Counted from the first letter of the stretch, positions 34,707 to 43,983 are shown. The stretch: 64,000 nucleotides of DNA from Streptomyces sp. NBC_00102 (GCF_026343115.1 NZ_JAPEMC010000001.1:1612001-1676000), one strand, 5' to 3'. Made by a program: numbers and translations. The notes: generated by a model from the sequence alone, not told the origin.

Positions 34707-36404
34707 ATGGCGCGGGAGCGCGGCACCGGTGCGGACGGGCCGCAGGAGACCCACGGAGCGGCCGCGGCGGACGGTCCCGGCGAGCCGGACGACGACCGGC
34801 CGGAGGGCGCACCGCACGGTTACGCGCCGCGGCTGCCGGAACTGCTGGAGGCGGTGCTGAGCGTCGGCACCGATCTCGGTCTCGGCACCACGCTCCAGCA
34901 GATCGTGGACACCGCGTCCCTGCTGACCGACGCCCGTTACGCCGCCCTCGGGGTGCTGGACCCCGAGACCAACCGGATCACCGAGCTGTACACCGCGGGC
35001 CTCGGCGACGAGGAACGCCGGCGCATCGGTCCGCTGCCGGACGGGCGCAAGGGGGTGCTCGGCGCGCTGATCCACGACCACCGGCCGCTGCGCTCCGACG
35101 ATCTGACCCATGATCCGCGTTCGGTCGGGGTGCCGCCCGGGCATCCGGTGATGCACACCTTCCTCGGCACTCCCGTCCGGGTCGACACCGAGGTGTTCGG
35201 CAACCTCTATCTCACCGAGAAGAGCGGCGGACGGCCGTTCACCGACGCGGACGACGCGCTGCTGCGGGTCCTGGGCTCCCAGGCGGGCATCGCGATCAGC
35301 AACGCGCGGCTCTACGAATCGGCCCTCCAGCGGGAGCGCTGGCTCCAGGGGTCGGCGGCCGTCACCACGGCACTGCTCACCGGGACGAGCCGGGCCGAGG
35401 CGCTCCAGACCGTCGCGGAGGGGGCGAGGGTGCTCGCCGAGGCGGCGGCCGGGGTGATCCTCCAGTCCCGCGAGGACGGCGGCATGGAGATCGTCACCGT
35501 GTCGACGATGGAGGACCCGGAGGGGATCCTGGGTGCCACGATCGCGCCCGGCTCCCCCGTACTCGTCCATCTGCTGGGCGGGGAGCCGGTGTTCATGGAG
35601 GACGCGGCGACCGACCCGCTGATGACGACCTCGGTGCGCCACCGGTTCGGGCCCAGCATGATGCTGCCGCTGGAGAGCGGCGGCCGGCTGATCGGCACCC
35701 TCGCCCTGCCCCGGCTGCGGGGCGGCCGGCCCTACACCGCGGCGGACCGGCAGCTGGCGACCCAGTTCGCCTCGCAGGCGGCGCTGGCCCTGGTGATGGC
35801 CGACGCCCAGCACGACCGGGAGCAGCTCGCGGTCTACGAGGACCGCGACCGGATCGCCCGGGACCTGCACGATCTGGTGGTCCAGCGGCTCTTCGCGACG
35901 GAGATGACGCTGGAGTCGGCCCGCCGCCGGGCGGTGGCGGCGACGAAGTCCCCGGAGTGGACCGGGGACCGGGGCGACGCCGTGGAGGCGGACGGCCTGC
36001 TGGTGCGGGCCGTGGACGAGCTGGATTCGACGATCCAGGAGGTACGGACCACCATCTTCGCCCTCCAGCAGCCGCCCGCCGACGCCCCGACGACGTTCCG
36101 GGGGCGGGTGCTGCGGGAGACGGCGGGCGCTTCGGCGCTGCTCGGTTTCCAGCCGTCGGTGCAGTTCGCGGGCCCGGTGGACGCGCTGGTGGTGGAACCG
36201 GCGGCCGGGAAGCTGCTGGCGACCCTGCGGAGTGCGCTGGCCGCCGCGCACCGCCGGACGGGGGTGTCGGCGATCGAGGTCGAGGTGGACGCGACGGTAC
36301 GGCTGCCGGACGGGCGGCGCGCGGTGCGGCTGCTGGTCGCGGACGACGGGCAGGACGAGCACGGGGAGCGTCCGCCGCCGGTCACCTGGCAGGCGCCGAT
36401 CTGA
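34707..36404 (+). CDS. GAF-domain sensor kinase-like protein with a degenerate ATPase domain
   Basis: A 565-residue cytoplasmic protein. Two GAF domains (about residues 55-205 and 220-365) are followed by a HisKA_3 dimerisation motif DRDRIARDLHDLVVQRLFA, with the phospho-accepting histidine. The HATPase part is unusual: the helix that should carry the N-box asparagine reads LLATLRSALAAAHRRTG, and the protein ends soon after VADDGQ, without the G-boxes. It is like the DevS/DosS family in layout but probably cannot bind ATP normally. No response regulator is adjacent. It follows the MreB-like gene by 27 bases. Confidence 0.85.
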   Translation: MARERGTGADGPQETHGAAAADGPGEPDDDRPEGAPHGYAPRLPELLEAVLSVGTDLGLGTTLQQIVDTASLLTDARYAALGVLDPETNRITELYTAGLGDEERRRIGPLPDGRKGVLGALIHDHRPLRSDDLTHDPRSVGVPPGHPVMHTFLGTPVRVDTEVFGNLYLTEKSGGRPFTDADDALLRVLGSQAGIAISNARLYESALQRERWLQGSAAVTTALLTGTSRAEALQTVAEGARVLAEAAAGVILQSREDGGMEIVTVSTMEDPEGILGATIAPGSPVLVHLLGGEPVFMEDAATDPLMTTSVRHRFGPSMMLPLESGGRLIGTLALPRLRGGRPYTAADRQLATQFASQAALALVMADAQHDREQLAVYEDRDRIARDLHDLVVQRLFATEMTLESARRRAVAATKSPEWTGDRGDAVEADGLLVRAVDELDSTIQEVRTTIFALQQPPADAPTTFRGRVLRETAGASALLGFQPSVQFAGPVDALVVEPAAGKLLATLRSALAAAHRRTGVSAIEVEVDATVRLPDGRRAVRLLVADDGQDEHGERPPPVTWQAPI

Positions 36405-36425
36405 GCTCCCGCCGGTGCGGCCGGG

Positions 36426-36857
36426 TCAGTGGGCAGGGGCGGCCCGCAGGGCGATCCGGGTGATGGAGTGGGCGACGCCCGCGTCCCGCTTGAGGCGTCG
36501 CAGCAGGCTGTCGAGGGCGCCGGGGTCGGCGGCGGTGGCCCGCACGAGGTAGTCGTGGCCACCGGTCAGGTGGACCACCTCGGTGATGCCCGGCAGGGTC
36601 AGCACGGAGCGTTCGAATTCCTCGTTGGTGGTGTCCAGGCGCAGCGAGACGTCGATGAAGACGACGAGTCCGGAGCGGGTGTCGGCGGCGGGGTCCACGA
36701 TCACCGTGAAGCCGCGGATGACCCCGTCGCGGCGCATCCGGCGCACCCGGTCGCCCGCGGCGTTGGCGCTGAGCCCGACGCGTACGCCCAGGTCCCGGTA
36801 GGAGATCCGGGCGTCCTCCTGGAGGATGGCGAGTATTTCTCTGTCCAGCCGGTCCAT
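36426..36857 (-). CDS. Lrp/AsnC-family transcriptional regulator
   Basis: A 143-residue protein. The N-terminal winged-helix is MDRLDREILAILQEDARISYRDLGVRVGLSANAAGDRVRRM and the C-terminal RAM domain carries VVHLTGGHDYLVRATAADPGALDSLL. These proteins respond to amino acids. It is divergent from an MFS carrier gene (about 165 bases), a likely target. It converges on the kinase-like gene. Confidence 0.92.
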   Translation of the reverse strand: MDRLDREILAILQEDARISYRDLGVRVGLSANAAGDRVRRMRRDGVIRGFTVIVDPAADTRSGLVVFIDVSLRLDTTNEEFERSVLTLPGITEVVHLTGGHDYLVRATAADPGALDSLLRRLKRDAGVAHSITRIALRAAPAH

Positions 36858-37023
36858 ACCGCGATTGTCGCAGCATTCGGACAAAACCGACTCTGGAGGG
36901 GACGGTGCGCATACGGCCGCGCACCGGGCGTGAGCGTGCGGGACGCGGACGACGCGCCGGGGCGGTCCCCCGCTCGGAGCAGTCCGGCGGGCCCGCCGAG
37001 GGCGGGCGGTCTTGACTGGGGCC

Positions 37024-38244
37024 GTGGAAACAGCAGCCCCCGAGCAGCCCGCCGCCCCGACGCCGGCGAAGCCTTCCGCCGCCGCGTACCGCAACCTGAT
37101 CGTGGCGACGATCGGCTTCGCGCTGACCTTCTGGGCGTGGAACCTGGTCTCCCCGTTGTCCGGCGAGTTCAAGGACCGGCTCGGGCTCAGCTCGTTCCAG
37201 CAGTCCTTCCTGGTCGCCGTGCCGGTCATCGTCGGCTCGCTCGGCCGCATCCCGGTGGGCGCGCTGACCGACAAGTACGGGGCCAAGCTGATGTTTCCCG
37301 CGGTGTCGGCGCTGACCATCGTGCCGGTCCTGCTGCTGATCCCGGCGAAGGACTCGTACGGGGCGATGCTCGCGGTGGGATTCCTGCTGGGGCTGGGCGG
37401 CACCACGTTCGCCATCGGCATCCCGCTGGTCAACTCGTGGTTCCCGCCCTCCGACCGGGGGCTCGCGCTGGGTGTCTTCGGCATGGGCATGGGAGGTGTG
37501 GCGCTCTCCGGGTACTTCACCCCGCGCATCGCCAAGCACAGCGACAACCTGCCGTTCCTGGTCGTCGCGGGCGCGCTGGTGGTGTACGCCCTGCTCGCCG
37601 CCTTCCTGATCACCGACCGCCCCGACCGGCCGGTACCGGCCGACACCCTGGTCCACCGGCTCACCGAGGCGGGCAAGCTGCGGGTGACCTGGGAGCTGTC
37701 GGCGCTCTACGCGATCGGCTTCGGCGGCATCGTGGCGTTCGGCGTCTATCTGCCGACGTACCTCAAGACCTGGTACGAGATGTCCCCCACCGACGCGGGC
37801 ACCAAGGCCGCCGGATTCGCGCTGGTCACCGTCGTCTTCCGGCCGGTCGGCGGCTATCTGTCGGACCACCTGCACCCGGCGCTGGTCACCGCGGCGGCGC
37901 TGCTGCTGGCCGCGCTGATGGCGATCGTCCAGGCCTTCGACCCGGCGCTGAACCCGGTCGGCACCATCGCGCTGCTCGCCATGGCGGCCGGGCTCGGCAC
38001 CGCGAGCGGCAGCGTCTTCGCGCTGGTCTCCCAGGTGACCCCGCAGCCGAAGGTGGGCAGCGTGACCGGCATCGTCGGCGCGATGGGCGGCCTCGGCGGG
38101 TTCGTGCCGCCGCTGGTGATGGGCGCGATCTACAGTGCCAAGGGCTCGTACTCGATCGGCTTCATGCTGCTCTCCGATCTCGCGCTGGCGGGCTGCGTGT
38201 ACGCGTACGGGCGGATGCGGAACATCCGGCGGGACCCGGGCTGA
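37024..38244 (+). CDS. MFS transporter (NarK/nitrate-nitrite porter-like)
   Basis: About 406 residues with 12 predicted transmembrane helices. Motifs are GRIPVGALTDKYGAKLMF (loop 2-3) and GTTFAIGIPLVNSWFPPSDRGLALGVFGMGMGG, which corresponds to a nitrate-signature-like glycine-rich segment; a second glycine-rich segment is VGSVTGIVGAMGGLGGFVPPLVMG. This makes a nitrate/nitrite or anion carrier the best match. The start could be GTG 37024 or TTG 37012; neither has a strong RBS. It is divergent from the Lrp gene. Confidence 0.8.
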   Translation: METAAPEQPAAPTPAKPSAAAYRNLIVATIGFALTFWAWNLVSPLSGEFKDRLGLSSFQQSFLVAVPVIVGSLGRIPVGALTDKYGAKLMFPAVSALTIVPVLLLIPAKDSYGAMLAVGFLLGLGGTTFAIGIPLVNSWFPPSDRGLALGVFGMGMGGVALSGYFTPRIAKHSDNLPFLVVAGALVVYALLAAFLITDRPDRPVPADTLVHRLTEAGKLRVTWELSALYAIGFGGIVAFGVYLPTYLKTWYEMSPTDAGTKAAGFALVTVVFRPVGGYLSDHLHPALVTAAALLLAALMAIVQAFDPALNPVGTIALLAMAAGLGTASGSVFALVSQVTPQPKVGSVTGIVGAMGGLGGFVPPLVMGAIYSAKGSYSIGFMLLSDLALAGCVYAYGRMRNIRRDPG

Positions 38245-38312
38245 GCGGGTCTCGGCGGGGTTGCCGGCGTTCGCCGTCCGGGCGGGTACGTGTGGCCCTT
38301 AAGCTGCCGGGC

Positions 38313-39824
38313 GTGACGCCACTTCTTCCCGCGCTCCTGAATCCCCCCGTCGGCACGGAAGGCCGGGAGGCCGTCCGGTTCGGTGATCTCTCCCTCTCGT
38401 ACGCCCGCCTGGCGGCTCTCGCCGGGGCGCTGCGGCCTCGGATCGCCGGGGCGGGCGGGCGGGTCGCCGTCTGGGCGACCCCGTCGGCGCAGACGGCCGT
38501 CGCCGTGGTCGCCGCGCTCCTCGCGGGCGTGCCGGCCGTACCCCTCAACCCGAAGACGGGCGCGCGCGAACTCGCGCACATCGTCGGCGACAGCGCCCCC
38601 GCCGCCGTGCTCGCCGGGCCGGAGGACGTACTGCCGGAGGTGCTCGCCGCGCTCCCCCGGATCGACGTGCTGGTGGACGCGGACGTACCGGTCGGTCCCG
38701 GGCCCGCGCCCGTCCCCGACGAGCCCGGTCCGGAGAGCGCCGCGCTGATCGTCTACACCTCCGGGACCACCGGACCGCCCAAGGGCGCGATCCTCCCCCG
38801 CCGGGCGGTGGCCGCCTCGCTGGACGCGCTGGAGGACGCCTGGGGATGGACAGGCGAGGACGTTCTCGTGCACGCGCTGCCGTTGTTCCACGTGCACGGG
38901 CTGGTCCTCGGCGTGCTGGGGCCGCTGCGCCGGGGCGGTTCGGTACGCCACCTGGGGAGGTTCTCCGCGGAGGGCGTGGCCCGCGAACTGGCCGACGGAG
39001 GGACCATGTTGTTCGGGGTCCCCACCATGTACCACCGCCTCGCCGAGGTGCTCGCCGCAGGCGGGGAGGCCGCGGCCGCGCTGTCCGGGGCGCTGGCGGG
39101 GGCACGGCTGCTGGTCTCCGGTTCGGCCGCACTGCCGGTCCACGACCACGAGCGCCTCCACTCCGCGACCGGGCGCCGGGTGATCGAGCGGTACGGCATG
39201 ACGGAGACCCTGATGAACACCGGTGTCCGGGCGGACGGTCTCCCCCGGCCCGGCACGGTCGGCCCGCCGCTCACCGGGGTGGAGCTCCGCCTCGTGGAGG
39301 AGGACGGCTCCCCGGCGGACGGGCCCGACGCGATCGGCGAGATCCAGGTGCGCGGCCCGAACCTCTTCAGCGGGTACCTCAACCGGCCGGACGCCACGGC
39401 GGCCGCGTTCACCGGGGACGGCTGGTTCCGTACCGGCGACATGGCCACGGTGGACCCGGACGGGTACGTGCGGATCGTCGGCCGTAAGGCCACCGACCTG
39501 ATCAAGAGCGGCGGTTACAAGATCGGGGCGGGCGAGATCGAGAACGCCCTGCTCGACCACCCCGGGGTGGCCGAGGCCGCCGTCACCGGTGAGCCGGACG
39601 CGGACCTCGGCGAGCGGATCGTCGCCTGGGTGGTGCCGGCCGACCCGCAAGCACCCCCCGGAGAAGCGGAGTTGGCGGACCACGTGGCGAAGCTCCTCTC
39701 CCCGCACAAACGCCCCCGCGTCGTCCGCCTCCTCGACGCCCTGCCGCGCAACGACCTGGGCAAGATCATGAAACGGGCCCTGGCGGCCCCCGCGGCGGCC
39801 GAGGGGCGGGGCCACGGTGGCTGA
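38313..39824 (+). CDS. matB: Malonyl-CoA synthetase MatB (AMP-forming)
   Basis: Activates malonate or methylmalonate with ATP and CoA. The 503-residue protein closely matches the layout of the S. coelicolor MatB enzyme: the P-loop VYTSGTTGPPKGA, PLFHVHGLVLGVLGPLRRGG, the RYGMTETLMNT adenylate motif, GWFRTGDMA, GRKATDLIKSGGYKIGAGEIEN and the catalytic lysine in NDLGKIMKRAL. The GTG at 38313 gives the expected N-terminus. It overlaps the carboxyltransferase gene by 8 bases, so both act on the same acyl-CoA pool. Confidence 0.9.
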   Translation: MTPLLPALLNPPVGTEGREAVRFGDLSLSYARLAALAGALRPRIAGAGGRVAVWATPSAQTAVAVVAALLAGVPAVPLNPKTGARELAHIVGDSAPAAVLAGPEDVLPEVLAALPRIDVLVDADVPVGPGPAPVPDEPGPESAALIVYTSGTTGPPKGAILPRRAVAASLDALEDAWGWTGEDVLVHALPLFHVHGLVLGVLGPLRRGGSVRHLGRFSAEGVARELADGGTMLFGVPTMYHRLAEVLAAGGEAAAALSGALAGARLLVSGSAALPVHDHERLHSATGRRVIERYGMTETLMNTGVRADGLPRPGTVGPPLTGVELRLVEEDGSPADGPDAIGEIQVRGPNLFSGYLNRPDATAAAFTGDGWFRTGDMATVDPDGYVRIVGRKATDLIKSGGYKIGAGEIENALLDHPGVAEAAVTGEPDADLGERIVAWVVPADPQAPPGEAELADHVAKLLSPHKRPRVVRLLDALPRNDLGKIMKRALAAPAAAEGRGHGG

Positions 39825-41211
39825 GCGGCCGGCGCGCCGGAGCGCGCGCGGGGCGATCGCCACCGTCGCGGACTCCTTCGAGGAACGGCCCGCTCCGGGC
39901 GAGGAGCACCACCCCGGCTCCACCCGGACGCCGGACGGGCCGCTCGGCTGGAGCGGTTACGGCGAGGCGCGGGCCCGGGCCGGGGAGCGGACCGGCGAGA
40001 CGGAGTCGGTGGTGCACGGCACGGCCTCGGTAGGCGGGCAGCCCTGCGTGCTGCTCGCCTTCGAATTCGGCTTCCTGGGCGGCTCGTTGGGGCAGCGCAC
40101 CGGGGACCGGCTGACGGCCGCCTACACCCTCGCCCGGGAACTGCGGCTGCCGCTGGTCTCGTTGGTCGCCACCGGCGGCAGCCGGATGCAGGAGGGCATG
40201 GTCGCGCTCACCCAGCTCCAGCGGGTGGCCCGCGCCTCGGCGGAGCTGCGGGCGGCCGGGCTGCCGCAGCTCGCGGTCCTGCGGGACCCGACGACCGGCG
40301 GCGGCTGGGCCACGGTGGGCGCGGGGGCCGACGTGGTGCTGGCGCTGCCGGGCGCGCAGGTCGGGTTCGCCGGTTCGCGGGTGCGCCCGCCGGACGCCGA
40401 TCCGTACGCGTACACGGCCGAGGGGCAGTGGGCGGCGGGGCAGGTCGACGCGGTGGTGGACGAGGCCGGGTTGGCGGGGGTGCTGGGCCGGTGGCTGGCG
40501 GTACTGAGGGGCGGTACGGAGTCCGGGGGGCGGGCGTCCGGGGTGCTGCCCGCACCGGTGCCCGAGGCGCTCTCCCGGACCCGGCTCCCGGCGACCGGCC
40601 GGGAGGCCGTGGCGCTGGCCCGCGCCCCGCAACGGCCGCGCGCCGAGGCGTACTTGGACGCGTACTTCGCGTACCGGCTGCCGTTGCACGGCGATCGGAC
40701 GGGCGGCACGGACCCCGGGACGCTCTGCGGGTTCGGGCTGCACGGGGACCGGCCGGTGGCGTACGTCGCGCAGTGCGGCACCCCGACCCGACCGGCCGGC
40801 TACCGGACCGCGGCCAGGGTCCTGCGGCTCGCGGACCGGCTCTCCATCCCCGTACTCACCCTGATCGACACCCCGGGCGCCGCCAACGACGCGGCGGCCG
40901 AGCGGGCCGGGGCGGGGGCGGCGATCGCCGGGGCCTTCGCGGCGGTCGCCGAGGCCCGGGTGCCGGTGACCACGCTGGTGATCGGCGAGGGCGGTTCGGG
41001 CGGCGCGCTCGCGCTGGCCGCCCCCGGTCGCACCTATGTGACGGCGGACAGCTACTTCTCGGTCATCGCACCGGAGTTGGCGGCGGCGATCCTCAAGCGC
41101 CCCCCGTCCCGCGCCGACGAGACGGCCGACCAGCTCGGTCTGCGACCCCAGGACCTGGTGGCGCTGGGGATCGCCCGGGGGATCGTGGGTGAGGCGCCGG
41201 AGACCTCGTAG
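39817..41211 (+). CDS. Acyl-CoA carboxylase carboxyltransferase-type protein (fused AccD/AccA-like)
   Basis: A 464-residue crotonase-fold protein with two carboxyltransferase-like halves. The N-terminal half has FEFGFLGGSLGQRTGDRLTAAYTLARELRLPLVSLVATGGSRMQEG, an AccD-type pattern. The C-terminal half has LTLIDTPGAANDAAAERAGAGAAIAGAF and VIGEGGSGGALAL, an AccA-type pattern. Usual acyl-CoA carboxylase carboxyltransferases have about 520 residues and work with a biotin carboxylase/biotin carrier subunit; none is adjacent. It overlaps the matB stop. It could decarboxylate, or it may share a distant biotin subunit. Confidence 0.8.
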   Translation: MAERPARRSARGAIATVADSFEERPAPGEEHHPGSTRTPDGPLGWSGYGEARARAGERTGETESVVHGTASVGGQPCVLLAFEFGFLGGSLGQRTGDRLTAAYTLARELRLPLVSLVATGGSRMQEGMVALTQLQRVARASAELRAAGLPQLAVLRDPTTGGGWATVGAGADVVLALPGAQVGFAGSRVRPPDADPYAYTAEGQWAAGQVDAVVDEAGLAGVLGRWLAVLRGGTESGGRASGVLPAPVPEALSRTRLPATGREAVALARAPQRPRAEAYLDAYFAYRLPLHGDRTGGTDPGTLCGFGLHGDRPVAYVAQCGTPTRPAGYRTAARVLRLADRLSIPVLTLIDTPGAANDAAAERAGAGAAIAGAFAAVAEARVPVTTLVIGEGGSGGALALAAPGRTYVTADSYFSVIAPELAAAILKRPPSRADETADQLGLRPQDLVALGIARGIVGEAPETS

Positions 41212-41226
41212 GTGGTGTCCGGCGGC

Positions 41227-42324
41227 TCAGACGGCCTCCGCGAGGGCGCGGAGGCGGGGGGCGACCTCCTCGCCGACCCGGAAGGCCTCCTCCAGGTGGG
41301 GGTAGCCGGAGAGGACGAACTCGTCGACGCCGAGCCGCCGGTACTCGTCGAGCCGGGCGGCCACCTCGTCGTGCGAGCCGACCAGTGCGGTACCGGCGCC
41401 CTCGCGCACCAGGCCGATGCCGGCCCAGAGGTTCGGGGAGATCTCCAGCTTCGCGGCGTCGGCGCTGCCGCCGTGCAGGGCGGTCATCCGGGCCTGGCCC
41501 ACGGAGTCCATCCGCGCGAACCGCTCCTGGCTGACCCGTACCGCTTCCGGGTCGATGCCCGCGAGGATCCGGTCGGCCTCGGCCCACGCCTCGGCGGAGG
41601 TGTCCCGGCTGATGACGTGCAGCCGGATTCCGTACCGCAGGGCGGGGGCCGCCGCGCGCAGCCGCGCGATGCGCCCGGCGATGGCGGCGGGCGGCTCGCC
41701 CCACAGCAGCTGGACGTCGGCCCGGCGGGCGGCGACCGCCTCGGCGGCGGGTGACGCCCCGCCGAAGTACAGGGGAACCCGGTACTGGACGGCCGGGTCG
41801 GTGAGCTTGGCGCCCTCGATCCGCAGGTGCTCGCCGTCGTGGTCGACCTCCTTGCAGTCGAGCAGGTCGCGCAGCACCGACATCACCTCGTCGGTGCGCG
41901 CGTACCGCTGGTCGTGCGGCAACGCGTCCCCGTAGGCGAGCTGTTCGGCGGGGTCGCCGCCGGTGACCACGTTGAGGGAGAGCCTGCCACCGGCGAACCG
42001 GCGGAAGGCGTCGGCCTGTTGGGCGAGGAGGGTCGGGCTGGTGAACCCGGCGCGGAAAGCGACGAGGAAGCCGATCCGATCGGTGTGCTGGGTGAGGGCG
42101 GCGCTGAGGATCCACGGGTCGACGCACCCCAGCCCGACCGGGGTGAGGAGCGAGTGGAACCCGGCGGTCTCGGCGGCGCGGGCGACCTGCGCGAGGTACC
42201 CGATGTCGGCGCGGCGGCGGGTGGCGGAACTGGTCCGGCCCTGTACGGCGGTGACCCCGCCGGGATCGCGGCCGTCGCCGCCGGTGGGCAGGAACCAGTG
42301 CAGCAGGAGGGAGCTCTCGGACAT
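41227..42324 (-). CDS. LLM-class flavin-dependent monooxygenase (SsuD-like)
   Basis: A 365-residue FMN-dependent TIM-barrel oxygenase. The pattern is close to alkanesulfonate monooxygenases: ARAAETAGFHSLLTPVGLGCVDPWI, then RFAGGRLSLNVVTGGDPAEQLAYGD, and VGSHDEVAARLDEYRRLGVDEFVLSGYPHLEEAFR near the end. It probably releases sulfite from an organosulfur compound. The start at ATG 42324 excludes 22 poor residues. A cysteine-rich leader peptide gene lies about 110 bases upstream on the same strand, suggesting control by cysteine or sulfur supply. Confidence 0.9.
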   Translation of the reverse strand: MSESSLLLHWFLPTGGDGRDPGGVTAVQGRTSSATRRRADIGYLAQVARAAETAGFHSLLTPVGLGCVDPWILSAALTQHTDRIGFLVAFRAGFTSPTLLAQQADAFRRFAGGRLSLNVVTGGDPAEQLAYGDALPHDQRYARTDEVMSVLRDLLDCKEVDHDGEHLRIEGAKLTDPAVQYRVPLYFGGASPAAEAVAARRADVQLLWGEPPAAIAGRIARLRAAAPALRYGIRLHVISRDTSAEAWAEADRILAGIDPEAVRVSQERFARMDSVGQARMTALHGGSADAAKLEISPNLWAGIGLVREGAGTALVGSHDEVAARLDEYRRLGVDEFVLSGYPHLEEAFRVGEEVAPRLRALAEAV

Positions 42325-42434
42325 GGCGGACCCCGATCGGCAGCGGTGGGAACGAGGGGAGGCGGGAGCGGCCCGGCGGCCCGTACGCATCCGGTAGGGG
42401 CAGGGCGGGCGTCACGCGGTCACGCGGTCACGCG

Positions 42435-42542
42435 TCAGCGGTACGTACGACAGCGCGCGGTGCGACAGCGCTCGGCCCGACAGCTCGCGGCCGGGACACG
42501 CGGCAGGACCACGGGGTGTCGCGAAACCGGGGCAGGGGCCAT
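42435..42542 (-). CDS. Candidate cysteine-repeat leader peptide
   Basis: A 35-residue minus-strand ORF (ATG at 42540-42542, stop TGA at 42435-42437) with three Cys-Arg pairs spaced five residues apart near its end: SCRAE, RCRTA, RCRTY. AGGA lies about 9 bases upstream. The repeats come from a 15-nt direct repeat in the DNA. After the stop, GCGTGACC is repeated in tandem. It precedes an SsuD-like gene by 110 bases, where a ribosome stalling on cysteine codons could regulate expression. No protein function is expected. It is a prediction from context, not a recognised family. Confidence 0.5.
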   Translation of the reverse strand: MAPAPVSRHPVVLPRVPAASCRAERCRTARCRTYR

Positions 42543-42678
42543 GGAGGCATCCTGATCCGCCCGCCGCCCGCCCGACAACCACGTCCCGCATCCCGGACAG
42601 CCCGCGTCCACGACCGCCCGCCGCCGCCACGTCGCGGGCTGCGGGCCGGGGCACCAGGCGGCCGGGGGTCCGGTGCCG

Positions 42679-43983
42679 TCAGGGCTGCGGGTCGCGGGCG
42701 TCGTAGCGGAGGAAACCGCGCCACTTCGCGGCCAGCAGCAGCACCGCGACCACGCAGGCGATGCCGCCGCCGGTGACGGCGACGCCCGGGGAGGCCAGAT
42801 CGGCGACGGAACCGGCCAGGAAGTCGCCGAGGCGCGGGCCACCGGCGACCACCACGATGAAGACGCCCTGGAGGCGCCCGCGCATCCGGTCCGGCACGGC
42901 GGCCTGGAGCATGGTGCCGCGGAAGACCATGGAGAAGGTGTCGGCGCAGCCCGCCAGGGCCAGGAAGACGATGCCGAGCCAGAGCTGGCGGGTGAGGCCG
43001 AAGGCGGCGATCGCCGCACCCCAGCCGGCGACGGAGCAGACGACCGCGAGCCCGTGCCGTCTGATCCGGCCGAGCCAGCCGGAGCAGACGCCTCCGAGCA
43101 GGGCGCCGAACGCCGGGGCCGCGACGAGGAGTCCGGTGGTGCGCGCGTCACCGTCGTACCAGACGATGGCGACGACGGGGAAGAGCGCCTTCGGGCTCGC
43201 GAGCACCATCGCGCAGAGGTCGCTGAAGAAGGTCATCCGCAGGTTGGGGCGGGTGCCGAGGAACCGCAGCCCCTCCAGCACGGAGGCCCGCTCGGGCCGC
43301 TGTGCCGCCCCGGCGCCGGAGACGTCGCCGTCCGCGGGGGCCTCGGTGCTCCGGTCCGGCAGCATCGCGGGCAGGCGCCACATGGCGTACAGGGAGGCGG
43401 TGAAGGTGACCACGTCCACGGTGTACGCGGCGCGGTAGCCCCACCAGCCGACGATGACGCCGCCCAGCATGGGGCCGACGAGGGTGCCAGTGGTGCTGGT
43501 GAGGGAGCCGAGCGCATTGGCCGCGGGCAGCTGCTCGGGCGGCAGCAGCCGGGGGATCATCGAGCTGCGGGCCGGGGAGTTGAGCGCGAAGCAGACGGCC
43601 TGGAGCGCGACGATCAGGTACAGCAGCCAGACCTGCTCCACTCCCGCGAAGGCCGAGGCGACCAGGACCGCCGAGAGCAGGAACGATCCTGTGGAGCTGC
43701 CGAGTCCGAGCTTGCGCCGGTCCATCGTGTCGGCGATGGCTCCTCCGTAGAGGCCGAAGACCACCAGCGGTACGAGCGAGCAGAAGCCGATGAGGCCCAC
43801 GGAGAAGGCGGACCCGGTGAGGTCGTACACCTGGAGGGACACCGCGAGCGAGGTCATCCCCTGCCCGATCCAGGACACGGTGTTGCCGAACCACAGCCGC
43901 CGGTAGTCGGGGGAGGTGCGCAGCGGGGTCAGGTCGGCGAATATCCGCTTGCGGTGTACATCCGGTTTGCTCGTTTGGGTCAC
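42679..43983 (-). CDS. MFS exporter of the EntS/enterobactin-exporter type
   Basis: A 434-residue membrane protein with 10-12 predicted helices. The N-terminus SPDYRRLWFGNTVSWIGQGMTSLAVSLQVYDLTGSAFSVGLIG and the loop GGAIADTMDRRKLGLGSS are typical of MFS_3/EntS proteins. LNSPARSSMIPRLLPPEQLPAANALGSL is another family signature. It exports an unknown small molecule. The GTG at 43983 fits the family start (VTQTSKPDVHRKRIFADLTPLR), though no SD is visible. Confidence 0.85.
   Translation of the reverse strand: MTQTSKPDVHRKRIFADLTPLRTSPDYRRLWFGNTVSWIGQGMTSLAVSLQVYDLTGSAFSVGLIGFCSLVPLVVFGLYGGAIADTMDRRKLGLGSSTGSFLLSAVLVASAFAGVEQVWLLYLIVALQAVCFALNSPARSSMIPRLLPPEQLPAANALGSLTSTTGTLVGPMLGGVIVGWWGYRAAYTVDVVTFTASLYAMWRLPAMLPDRSTEAPADGDVSGAGAAQRPERASVLEGLRFLGTRPNLRMTFFSDLCAMVLASPKALFPVVAIVWYDGDARTTGLLVAAPAFGALLGGVCSGWLGRIRRHGLAVVCSVAGWGAAIAAFGLTRQLWLGIVFLALAGCADTFSMVFRGTMLQAAVPDRMRGRLQGVFIVVVAGGPRLGDFLAGSVADLASPGVAVTGGGIACVVAVLLLAAKWRGFLRYDARDPQP

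Noticed and set aside
32535..36362. A 1275-codon minus-strand frame
   Set aside because: Antisense to the MarR, hypothetical, MreB-like and GAF genes; no motif.
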